A model generated the notes under the pieces. It searched no databases and was not told the origin of the DNA. It worked only from the letters and a program-made list of their open reading frames with translations. 8,015 nt of DNA from contig DJFO01000433.1 of assembly GCA_002432555.1 (NCBI GenBank), positions 188 to 8,202 on the forward strand, given 5' to 3'. The DNA comes from Marinagarivorans sp. UBA5870 (GTDB lineage Bacteria; Pseudomonadota; Gammaproteobacteria; Pseudomonadales; Cellvibrionaceae). Below, piece by piece: positions 1 to 6,031 of this stretch (within the stretch, counting starts at the first letter, position 1; each line of letters begins with the position of its first letter). A program made the position numbers and the translations under genes.

Positions 1-789
1 GTGAACGAAGCAGCGCTGCTCGCGGCGCGGGCAAACAAGCGCGTGGTTACCGAGGAAGAGTTCGAAAAGGCGCGTGACAAAATTCTGATGGGCACTGAGC
101 GCCGGACTCTCGTGATGTCCGAAAAGGAAAAAGAGGCCACTGCCTACCACGAAGCGGGTCACGCGATAATCGGTTTTCTCTCGGCGGAACATGATCCGAT
201 ACATAAGGTGACTATTATCCCGCGCGGCCGCGCCCTGGGCGTCACCCAATTTTTGCCGGAAGGCGATCGCATTAGCGAAAGCCGCCGGAAGCTGCTCGGG
301 GACATTGCCACTGCCTACGGCGGCCGGATCGCCGAAGAGATGATCAATGGTTCCGAAGGCGTGAGTACGGGTGCCTACCAGGACATCAAGATGGCGACCT
401 CCATCGCGCGCGCTATGGTGGTGAATTACGGTTTGTCGGAGAAACTCGGTCCGTTGGATTATGACGCGAAGGACGACGAATACATGGGAGGCAAAAAGAT
501 TTCCAGCCATACCCAGCGCCTGATTGACGAAGAGGTGAAGCAGATCACTGACCAGTGTTACCAGCGAGCGAAAGCTTTGCTGCAGGAGAACGAGGACATC
601 CTCATCGCCATGAAAAATGCGCTTATGGAGTTTGAGACCCTCGATTCCGAGCAGGTGGCCGATCTGATGGCGCGCCGCAAAGTGCGTCCACCGCGCGAGT
701 GGCGCGATGGCGATGTGGGCGGTGGCGCGAAAACCAAGAGCGATAACGTGGACCGTGGCACTGTCGGCAAACCCGCCGAAGAAGTCTAA
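1..789 (+). CDS. ftsH: FtsH ATP-dependent zinc metalloprotease, C-terminal part (5' truncated by window edge)
   Basis: Membrane-anchored AAA+ protease that degrades misfolded membrane proteins and short-lived regulators such as LpxC (family knowledge). Only the end of the AAA helical region and the M41 protease domain are present. The first codon, GTG, is best read as an internal Val of the conserved VNEAAL segment, so the true start lies upstream. The zinc site HEAGH is at visible residues 50-54 (bases 148-162). The third zinc ligand is probably Asp128 in STGAYQDIK. The segments PRGRALGVT and YGGRIAEE are typical. The C-terminus (MARRKVRPPREW and a hydrophilic tail) ends at TAA 787-789, so the 3' end is intact. 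An intrinsic terminator follows within 20 bases. The transmembrane and Walker regions are outside the window. Family identity is very secure. Confidence 0.97.
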   Translation: MNEAALLAARANKRVVTEEEFEKARDKILMGTERRTLVMSEKEKEATAYHEAGHAIIGFLSAEHDPIHKVTIIPRGRALGVTQFLPEGDRISESRRKLLGDIATAYGGRIAEEMINGSEGVSTGAYQDIKMATSIARAMVVNYGLSEKLGPLDYDAKDDEYMGGKKISSHTQRLIDEEVKQITDQCYQRAKALLQENEDILIAMKNALMEFETLDSEQVADLMARRKVRPPREWRDGDVGGGAKTKSDNVDRGTVGKPAEEV

Positions 790-804
790 AAAACCCTCCC
801 CTCG

Positions 805-838
805 AAAGGCCAGACGAATTCGTCTGGCCTTTTTATTT
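805..838 (+). terminator. Rho-independent terminator after ftsH
   Basis: A perfect palindrome covers 805-832: 12-bp arms (805-816 and 821-832) around the loop AATT, followed at once by the T-rich run TTATTT. Stem, short loop and T tract are all present, so this is a strong intrinsic terminator for ftsH transcripts. On the opposite strand no long T tract follows the stem, so it looks one-directional. It lies only about 20 bases before the folP start codon. Confidence 0.93.
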
Positions 839-856
839 ATTCGGCCAGTACAGAGT

Positions 857-1690
857 ATGATTCTGCGTTGCGGTCCGCGTCTTCTCGATTGTTCAATGCC
901 AAAAATCATGGGGGTTATGAACCTTACCCCGGATTCCTTTTTTGATGGCGGCGCCTGCTACAAAAACGGTGTCCTTCAAATGGACGTGGTTTTGCGCCGG
1001 GCGGAGGTTCTGGTGCGGGAGGGGGCCGAGCTGCTGGACCTGGGCGGCGAATCGACTCGGCCCGGCGCTGCGCCGGTCAGTTCTCAGGAGGAGTGCGATC
1101 GAGTACTTCCGGCGGTGGCCGCCGTAGCGGAAAGATTTGACGCTGTGGTTTCCGTCGATACCAGCAATCCGCAGGTGATGGTCGAAGCCGTGCGCATGGG
1201 TGCCGGTTTTATCAACGACGTGCGGGCACTCCGGTCTGAAGGCGCCTTGACCGCGGCGATTGCGACGGGGGTGCCCGTGTGCCTCATGCACATGCAAGGG
1301 TCACCGGAGACCATGCAGGACAAGCCCCGCTACGCCGATCCAGTAGAGGAAGTTTATGAGTTTTTGGTGCACCGCCGCGACCTTTGCATCGCACAGGGAA
1401 TGGCGCCGGCGCAGCTGGTGGTGGACCCCGGCATAGGCTTCGGCAAAAATGACGAGCATAATCGCGCCCTGCTGCGGCACCTTAACAGGTTTACCACTCT
1501 TGGTGTGGTGCTCCTCGGCGTCTCGCGCAAGTCGCTCTTCGGTCGGCTGCTCGGTCGCGACCTCGCCGATCGACTCGCTGGCAGCTTGGCCACGGGTCTC
1601 ATCGGCTGCCAAAAGGGGGCGCGAATTCTCCGGGTGCATGACGTTGCGGCCACTCGCGATGTGCTGCGCATGTGGCAGTGGATCGGCTGA
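857..1690 (+). CDS. folP: Dihydropteroate synthase
   Basis: Cytoplasmic TIM-barrel enzyme that condenses 6-hydroxymethyl-7,8-dihydropterin diphosphate with p-aminobenzoate to give dihydropteroate in folate synthesis; the family is the sulfonamide target. It has 277 aa, the usual length. Motifs in order: [15 protein letters not shown] with Asn22 (metal/diphosphate site), GGESTRPGA with Thr67 and Arg68, [25 protein letters not shown] with Lys225, and RVHD with Arg259 and His261. ATG 857 is chosen because it aligns the first 22 residues with E. coli FolP without gaps; longer in-frame starts would run into the terminator and ftsH. Its Shine-Dalgarno is weak. Relative to E. coli there is an extra stretch of about five residues in the loop after DGG, and Phe29 replaces the common Ser. 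It is followed after 32 bases by glmM, as in E. coli. Confidence 0.97.
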   Translation: MILRCGPRLLDCSMPKIMGVMNLTPDSFFDGGACYKNGVLQMDVVLRRAEVLVREGAELLDLGGESTRPGAAPVSSQEECDRVLPAVAAVAERFDAVVSVDTSNPQVMVEAVRMGAGFINDVRALRSEGALTAAIATGVPVCLMHMQGSPETMQDKPRYADPVEEVYEFLVHRRDLCIAQGMAPAQLVVDPGIGFGKNDEHNRALLRHLNRFTTLGVVLLGVSRKSLFGRLLGRDLADRLAGSLATGLIGCQKGARILRVHDVAATRDVLRMWQWIG

Positions 1691-1722
1691 GACATTTTCG
1701 ACAACACTTTTCAAGGCGAATC

Positions 1723-3078
1723 ATGGCACGGAAATATTTTGGAACCGACGGTATCCGCGGGCGAGTGGGACTAGCGCCCATAACGCCAGAGTTTTTTCTG
1801 CAGCTGGGGTGGGCGGTGGGCCAGGTGCTTGCCGCGGAAAATTCGAGCGCGGCAAAACCGGCTCAGGTCTTGATCGGCAAGGATACCCGCATTTCGGGGT
1901 ATATGTTTGAGTCCGCTCTCGAGGCCGGATTGATCAGTGCCGGCGTTAACGTTGGTTTGCTCGGCCCCATGCCGACCCCGGCGATTGCCTATCTCACGCG
2001 CACCTTCCAGGCGCGCGCAGGCATAGTGATCAGCGCCTCGCACAATCCCTATACCGACAACGGTATTAAGCTTTTCAGTACCGACGGCGGCAAGCTGAGC
2101 GATGAGCTGGAGGCCGCCATCGAGGCGCAGCTTGCAGAGCCTATGACCACTGCAGCGCGCCTGGGCAAGGCCAAACGCATCGGCGATGCCGAAGGGCGCT
2201 ACATAGAGTTTTGCAAGGGCAGTCTGCCCTGGGGCTTTTCATTAAGTGGGCTGAAAATCGTCGTCGACTGCGCCAACGGCGCGACTTACAAAGTCGCGCC
2301 GGAGGTTTTCAAAGAGCTGGGGGCGGCGGTGATCACGACGGCGGTTGCGCCCGACGGCCTCAACATCAACAAAGAATGTGGATCGACGGATCTGCGAGCG
2401 CTGCAGCAGGCGGTGCTGGAAAACCAGGCGGATCTTGGAATTGCCTTCGACGGCGATGGCGACCGCGTGATGTTTGTCGATCACCAGGGCGCTATCGTTG
2501 ACGGCGACCAGCTGTTGTTTATCATCGCGGCCCACAAGCACAAATTTGACGGCGGCTGCAGCGGCGTGGTGGGGACCCTCATGACCAATTTTGGATTTGA
2601 ACTGGCAGTCAAAGAGTTGGGTATTCCATTCGCCCGGGCGAAGGTCGGCGATCGTTATGTTCTGGAGATGATGAAAGAGCGCGATTGGCGGCTGGGTGGG
2701 GAATCCTCCGGCCACATTATTTGTGGCGATGCCACCACCACCGGCGACGGCATTATTTCCGCGCTGCAGGTGTTGCGCGCCTTGAGGCGGACGCAGCAGA
2801 GTTTGCGCGATCTCTCTGGGGCCATGGAGAAAACTCCGCAGAGCATGATCAACGTCCCTTTGCAGAAACGCATCGATCCGGATTCTGACACAAACATTCA
2901 GTCCGCCGTGCGCCGAGTCGAAGAAAAACTCGCCGGTAGCGGACGGGTTTTGCTGCGCCCGTCGGGTACTGAGCCGCTGATTCGCGTAATGGTCGAAGGC
3001 CAGCAGGCCGACTTGGTGGAAGAGCTCGCGCGGGATTTGGCGGAGGTCGTGCGCGCGGCAGTGGCAGAGCCGAAGTAA
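1723..3078 (+). CDS. glmM: Phosphoglucosamine mutase
   Basis: Converts glucosamine-6-phosphate to glucosamine-1-phosphate, on the cytoplasmic route to UDP-GlcNAc for peptidoglycan and lipopolysaccharide. It has 451 aa; E. coli GlmM has 445. The N-terminus [13 protein letters not shown] is diagnostic. The phosphoserine loop ISASHNP places the catalytic Ser at residue 106. The Mg-binding loop DGDGDR has Asp243, Asp245 and Asp247. The sugar-binding loop GGESSGH and the C-terminal phosphate-binding loop [15 protein letters not shown] complete the four-domain phosphohexomutase set. ATG 1723 is chosen because it begins [10 protein letters not shown] and has AAGGCG upstream at a suitable distance; an earlier in-frame codon overlaps folP. 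It lies 32 bases after folP, so cotranscription is likely. No deviation was seen at any key residue. Confidence 0.98.
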   Translation: MARKYFGTDGIRGRVGLAPITPEFFLQLGWAVGQVLAAENSSAAKPAQVLIGKDTRISGYMFESALEAGLISAGVNVGLLGPMPTPAIAYLTRTFQARAGIVISASHNPYTDNGIKLFSTDGGKLSDELEAAIEAQLAEPMTTAARLGKAKRIGDAEGRYIEFCKGSLPWGFSLSGLKIVVDCANGATYKVAPEVFKELGAAVITTAVAPDGLNINKECGSTDLRALQQAVLENQADLGIAFDGDGDRVMFVDHQGAIVDGDQLLFIIAAHKHKFDGGCSGVVGTLMTNFGFELAVKELGIPFARAKVGDRYVLEMMKERDWRLGGESSGHIICGDATTTGDGIISALQVLRALRRTQQSLRDLSGAMEKTPQSMINVPLQKRIDPDSDTNIQSAVRRVEEKLAGSGRVLLRPSGTEPLIRVMVEGQQADLVEELARDLAEVVRAAVAEPK

Positions 3079-3118
3079 TACACCGGGGCGCGACCGAGAA
3101 AAATAACTGCGGTCGGCA

Positions 3119-3147
3119 TTGTCACCGGCGATATTCTTAGATACCAT
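3119..3147 (+). promoter_or_regulatory. Candidate sigma70 promoter upstream of tpiA
   Basis: In the 143-base gap between glmM and tpiA, TTGTCA (3119-3124, five of six matches to the -35 consensus) and TACCAT (3142-3147, four of six) are separated by 17 bases. A small hairpin with 6-bp arms (3091-3096 and 3110-3115) lies just upstream but lacks a T tract, so it is not a convincing terminator. The promoter would start transcription about 70 bases before the tpiA ATG. This rests on a visual match only. Confidence 0.35.
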
Positions 3148-3221
3148 TTGCGCCCGTTTTGCCGAGGGCCTTTTATTCCAGTGGCGCCCCAAAGTGCGGA
3201 GAAAGGCCTCGAGAAAACGCT

Positions 3222-3962
3222 ATGCGACGCCAGATAGTGATAGGTAACTGGAAATTACACGGCGGGCAGCAATTTGTTGGCAGTCTGCTGCGAGACCTGA
3301 TGGCCGGTTGGGTAGGCGTGCACCGCGCAGAAGTGGTAATCTGCCCCGCCTTTGTCCATGTAGACATGGCATATAGGGCGCTGGGGCATTGTAATATTGC
3401 CCTCGGTGCGCAGGACGTTAGTCATTTTGCCGAGGGAGCCTATACGGGCGATGTATCGGCGGAAATGCTCCATGATCTCGGCTGCCACTTCGCGATAGTG
3501 GGGCATTCGGAGCGGCGGCGGCATTACGGCGAAAGCAACGAGCTGGTCGCAAAAAAATTTGAAGCCGCGCAGAGCGCGCGGCTGGTGCCGATCCTCTGCG
3601 TGGGCGAAAGCGCCCGCGAGCGGGAGCAAGGCGTCACCCTCGAGGTAATCGATCGCCAAATAGGTGCGGTCGCGGAATACTGCGGACTTGATCGATTGGC
3701 GCGGGCCGTTATAGCTTACGAGCCACTCTGGGCGGTGGGCACCGGCAAGATCGCTTCGCCGGACCAGGCTCAGGAAGTCCACCGGTTTATCCGGGCCAAA
3801 TTGGGGCCGGCGGGCGTGGTGACGAGAATCGTGTACGGTGGCAGTGTGACGCCGCTGAACGCGCAGTCTATGTTTGCGATGCCCGATATCGACGGCGCGC
3901 TGGTGGGTGGAGCAGCTTTGCGAGCCCACGACTTTCTTGAGATTTGCCGGGCGGCGGAGTAG
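3222..3962 (+). CDS. tpiA: Triosephosphate isomerase
   Basis: Interconverts dihydroxyacetone phosphate and glyceraldehyde-3-phosphate in glycolysis and gluconeogenesis; a cytoplasmic homodimer. It has 246 aa, slightly short of E. coli's 255. The N-terminal GNWKLHG holds Asn9 and Lys11. VGHSERR gives the electrophile His95. AYEPLWAVGTGKIAS gives the catalytic base Glu167 followed by the mobile loop 6. YGGSV and GALVGGAAL bind the phosphate. His in GNWKLHG, where many homologues have Asn, also occurs in Pseudomonas enzymes. ATG 3222 is chosen because it places the first strand (RRQIVIGNWK) at the true N-terminus; an earlier in-frame ATG at 3159 adds 21 unconserved residues. Only a weak GAG precedes the start. 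Its place between glmM and secG matches Pseudomonas, not E. coli. Confidence 0.98.
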   Translation: MRRQIVIGNWKLHGGQQFVGSLLRDLMAGWVGVHRAEVVICPAFVHVDMAYRALGHCNIALGAQDVSHFAEGAYTGDVSAEMLHDLGCHFAIVGHSERRRHYGESNELVAKKFEAAQSARLVPILCVGESAREREQGVTLEVIDRQIGAVAEYCGLDRLARAVIAYEPLWAVGTGKIASPDQAQEVHRFIRAKLGPAGVVTRIVYGGSVTPLNAQSMFAMPDIDGALVGGAALRAHDFLEICRAAE

Positions 3963-4033
3963 ACGCCGGACGTAGGCAGAAAGGCTGAGCGGAAAAGCTA
4001 AGTAGAGAGCCCGCGCAGGATGCACGCATAGCG

Positions 4034-4102
4034 ACTGCAGAGAAACTGTAAAGAACCTGCGAAGAGCACGCGCCAGAGCGAACGCAGAACGGCTGCAAGA
4101 GA
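4034..4102. repeat. Degenerate 11-bp direct repeats upstream of secG
   Basis: Three consecutive 11-base units (4034-4044, 4045-4055, 4056-4066) follow the pattern (A/C)CTGNNRAGA(A/G). A fourth match, GCTGCAAGAGA, lies at 4092-4102. The 11-base period is close to one DNA helical turn. The array sits in the 199-base gap between tpiA and secG. No protein-binding site or RNA family is recognised, and chance similarity in purine-rich DNA is possible. Confidence 0.4.
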
Positions 4103-4126
4103 TTGTTGTGGTTGTATTGTTGCGGT

Positions 4127-4144
4127 CGTAGAGATCGTAGAGAT
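4127..4144. repeat. 9-bp perfect tandem duplication
   Basis: CGTAGAGAT occurs twice back to back (4127-4135 and 4136-4144), ending 17 bases before the secG ATG. It may be a replication-slippage product in the secG leader. No function is assigned. Confidence 0.7.
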
Positions 4145-4161
4145 TTTTAAGAGACTCGAGA

Positions 4162-4557
4162 ATGGAAAATATTCTGCTGGTGGTGCACGTGATTGTTGCG
4201 CTGCTGATCGTAGGCCTGATCATGTTGCAACAGGGCAAAGGAGCCGAAATGGGCGCGTCCTTTGGCGCCGGTGCGTCGCAAACAGTTTTTGGTGCAGTGG
4301 GTTCGGGCAATTTTTTCTCCCGGCTCACCGCGATTCTCGTTGCTGTGTTTTTTGTTACCAGCTTTGTCTTGGCAATCATGGCCAAGGAGAGCTTCGAGGT
4401 CGAGAATCCGGTAATTCCGGTATTGGAGAAGTCCGCCGAACCGTCGGCGGCAGAGCAAGTGCCGGTAGTGGAAGATACCGCTCCGGCAGCCGAGGAGGTA
4501 CCTGAAGTACCCGCTGATACGGTAGTCCCTGAAGGGGAAGTGCCGACGGCAAACTAG
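4162..4557 (+). CDS. secG: SecG preprotein translocase subunit
   Basis: Non-essential stimulating subunit of the SecYEG channel in the inner membrane. It has 131 aa; E. coli SecG has 110. There are two hydrophobic segments, about residues 4-22 and 53-73. Between them is the family-typical loop LQQGKGAEMGASFGAGASQTVFG and the SGNFFSRLTAIL entry to helix 2. The extra length is an acidic, Pro/Ala/Val/Glu-rich C-terminal tail (about 76-131), likely disordered; such tails are common in the family. ATG 4162 directly begins the first helix, with a weak AAGAG eight bases upstream. The tRNA-Leu gene follows 23 bases downstream, as in E. coli and Pseudomonas, so the tRNA may be processed from a secG-containing transcript. 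The upstream gap of 199 bases holds short repeats and no clear promoter. Confidence 0.97.
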   Translation: MENILLVVHVIVALLIVGLIMLQQGKGAEMGASFGAGASQTVFGAVGSGNFFSRLTAILVAVFFVTSFVLAIMAKESFEVENPVIPVLEKSAEPSAAEQVPVVEDTAPAAEEVPEVPADTVVPEGEVPTAN

Positions 4558-4580
4558 GGAGCTATTCTCCAACCTTTTTA

Positions 4581-4665
4581 GCCCAAGTGGTGGAATTGGT
4601 AGACACGCTATCTTGAGGGGGTAGTGGCGTAAGCTGTGCCGGTTCGAGTCCGGCCTTGGGCACCA
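4581..4665 (+). tRNA. leuU: tRNA-Leu (anticodon GAG)
   Basis: Class II tRNA of 85 bases including encoded CCA. The acceptor stem is GCCCAAG (4581-4587) with CTTGGGC (4655-4661), discriminator A4662 and CCA 4663-4665. The anticodon arm is CTATC/GGTAG with loop TTGAGGG, giving anticodon GAG at 4615-4617; it contains one T-G wobble pair. A long variable arm with GTAA loop lies at about 4625-4637. The T arm is GCCGG, TTCGAGT, CCGGC (4638-4654). The D region contains TGGAATTGGTAGACACGC, typical of leucine tRNAs. Its place after secG matches E. coli leuU, so the symbol is given by synteny and anticodon. It reads CUC and CUU codons. Confidence 0.97.
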
Positions 4666-4713
4666 TTCAAATCGCATTGCACGGATAATTCCGGCACTGG
4701 TTCATTCTCCTAT

Positions 4714-4753
4714 ATATAGGCATGCGCATAACTCTATATGCGCATGCCTATAT
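4714..4753. repeat. Perfect 17-bp inverted repeat after tRNA-Leu
   Basis: The arms ATATAGGCATGCGCATA (4714-4730) and its exact reverse complement (4737-4753) flank the 6-base loop ACTCTA. Each arm contains the 8-bp palindrome ATGCGCAT (4722-4729 and 4738-4745, centres 16 bases apart). No T tract follows on either strand, so it does not look like a standard intrinsic terminator. Possible roles are a regulator binding site, an RNA-processing or 3'-end hairpin, or a REP-like element. It lies in the 241-base gap 4666-4906, where I see no convincing gene or promoter. Confidence 0.85.
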
Positions 4754-4873
4754 TAAGCGCGAAAAGGCTCGCCGCCTGTGTATAGGTGAGTATCTCGATG
4801 CCTGTGCGAGCATCTCCACTTAGTTAAATGTCTCCAAGAGATCCGTGTCTTCGCACTCGATCGAAACACACAG

Positions 4874-4901
4874 CCGCGTTTCCCGCCCGGGGGAGGTGTG
4901 G
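4874..4901 (+). promoter_or_regulatory. Hairpin covering the alr Shine-Dalgarno
   Basis: The alr ribosome binding site, GGGAGG (4891-4896), lies in the 3' arm of a possible 11-bp RNA hairpin. Bases 4874-4884 pair with 4891-4901 around the loop GCCCGG. The four pairs next to the loop are Watson-Crick (TCCC with GGGA); the outer part uses four G-U pairs. The structure ends six bases before ATG 4907 and would mask both the Shine-Dalgarno and the in-frame GTG at 4898. It was seen by pairing bases by eye; no folding energy was computed. Confidence 0.45.
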
Positions 4902-4906
4902 GGCTC

Positions 4907-6031
4907 ATGCAACAATATTCCGCCCGATTGAAAGTCAATTTATCGGCCTTGCGTCGGAACTGGCGCCTATTATCTGCAATCAGTTCCGGCCTCGCCTGCG
5001 GCGCCGTGGTAAAGGCAAACGCCTACGGTCTTGGTGTCGCACCCATTGTGCAGACCCTCTACAGCGAAGGCTGTCGCCATTTCTTTGTCGCCAACTTCAG
5101 TGAGGCCATCCAGGTCAAGCGCCTGATGCCTGAGCGGGTGGACATCTATGTTTTGCAGGGCTGTAGCCCTGGTATGGAGCAGCGGTTTGCCGAAGAAAAT
5201 CTGCTGCCTGTCATCATTTCCAAACCGATGTTCGATCGGTGGGTTGAGCGCGGACAGCACAATGCGCGCTGCGCGCTCAAGGTGAATACGGGCATGAATC
5301 GCCTGGGGATCACCCTCGCCGAGCTAGAGGAGTTAACTGCGGACACCGGTCTGCTGGCGCGCGCGGGTGTGACAATGGTGATGAGTCATCTCGCCTGTGC
5401 CGACGAGCCGGGCCATGAATTAAATCGGTCGCAGCTGCGGGCCTTTCGGCAGGTGGTCGCGGCGGTTCGTGCGCAGATCCCGCAGGTAGTGGCGTCCCTT
5501 GCCAACTCAGCCGGTATGCTCCTCGGCACCGATTGGCATTTCGACCTGGTCCGACCCGGCATCGCCCTCTACGGCGGGCAGTGCGCACCGGGATTTGTCG
5601 GCAACTTGAGCCCGGTGGTGGCGTTACTGCTCCCGGTGATTCAGGTGCGAGAATTAGCCGCGGGCGATTCACTGGGATACGGTTGTACCTTTGTGGCAGA
5701 TCGGCCGATGCGGGTGGCGGTCGTCAGCGGTGGTTACGCGGACGGCGTGCTGCGCTGCCTTTCCAACCGAGCGGTTGGCTGGTTCGATGGCGAATTGCCC
5801 CTCCTTGGTCGCGTCTCCATGGATTCCTGCTTTTTTGATATCAGTCATCTGGCTTTGGGAGCGGCGCCGCAGGAGGGCGATTGGATCGAGCTTTTTGGCG
5901 ATCACCTCTCCTTGGACGGGGTGGCGGATGCCGCCGGCACCATTAGCTACGAATTGCTGACCCGTCTTGGCGACCGCTTGGATCGGTGCTATTTCGAAGA
6001 AAGCCACCACCTCAGCGCGAATGCACCGTGA
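4907..6031 (+). CDS. alr: Alanine racemase
   Basis: PLP-dependent fold-type III enzyme that converts L-alanine to D-alanine for peptidoglycan. It has 374 aa, with an N-terminal TIM barrel and a C-terminal beta domain. VVKANAYGLG gives the PLP-binding Lys36. LKVNTGMNRLG and VMSHLACADEP are typical barrel segments. LANSAGML and VRPGIALYGG are the phosphate/PLP region. SLGYGCTF gives the second catalytic base Tyr258, and GRVSMDSCFFD and GTISYELLTRLGDR close the C-terminal domain. All key residues are present. ATG 4907 is chosen over GTG 4898 because the strong GGGAGG (4891-4896) is correctly spaced for 4907 and overlaps 4898. It is preceded by a gap with a 17-bp inverted repeat and overlaps birA by GTGA. 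Whether it is the biosynthetic Alr or a catabolic DadX type cannot be decided; the neighbours favour a housekeeping role. Confidence 0.96.
   Translation: MQQYSARLKVNLSALRRNWRLLSAISSGLACGAVVKANAYGLGVAPIVQTLYSEGCRHFFVANFSEAIQVKRLMPERVDIYVLQGCSPGMEQRFAEENLLPVIISKPMFDRWVERGQHNARCALKVNTGMNRLGITLAELEELTADTGLLARAGVTMVMSHLACADEPGHELNRSQLRAFRQVVAAVRAQIPQVVASLANSAGMLLGTDWHFDLVRPGIALYGGQCAPGFVGNLSPVVALLLPVIQVRELAAGDSLGYGCTFVADRPMRVAVVSGGYADGVLRCLSNRAVGWFDGELPLLGRVSMDSCFFDISHLALGAAPQEGDWIELFGDHLSLDGVADAAGTISYELLTRLGDRLDRCYFEESHHLSANAP

Noticed and set aside
2242..3192. 316-codon minus-strand frame within glmM
   Set aside because: Mirror frame of a G+C-rich gene; no family pattern, and glmM itself is complete.
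3255..4385. 376-codon minus-strand frame across tpiA, the intergenic gap and secG
   Set aside because: It is antisense to two certain genes, its composition is low-complexity (Arg, Ser, Thr runs), and it shows no recognisable domain.
4558..4579. GGAG/CTCC hairpin followed by a T run between secG and tRNA-Leu as a terminator
   Set aside because: The stem is only 4 bp and stopping there would cut off the tRNA; too weak to call.
4581..4665. tRNA-Leu as an attachment site for an integrated element
   Set aside because: No direct repeat of the tRNA 3' end was found in the rest of the window and no integrase gene is present.
4147..4677. 176-codon minus-strand frame beginning MRFEWCPRPDSNRH
   Set aside because: This is the well-known artefact from reading the antisense of tRNA-Leu and neighbours; it overlaps the whole of secG and the tRNA.
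4749..4829. Promoter for alr (TATATT at 4749 or TTAAAT at 4824 as -10)
   Set aside because: No acceptable -35 lies at the right distance for either.
4828..5103. 91-codon plus-strand frame at the start of alr
   Set aside because: It mostly overlaps alr in another frame, is Arg-rich, and lacks a Shine-Dalgarno.
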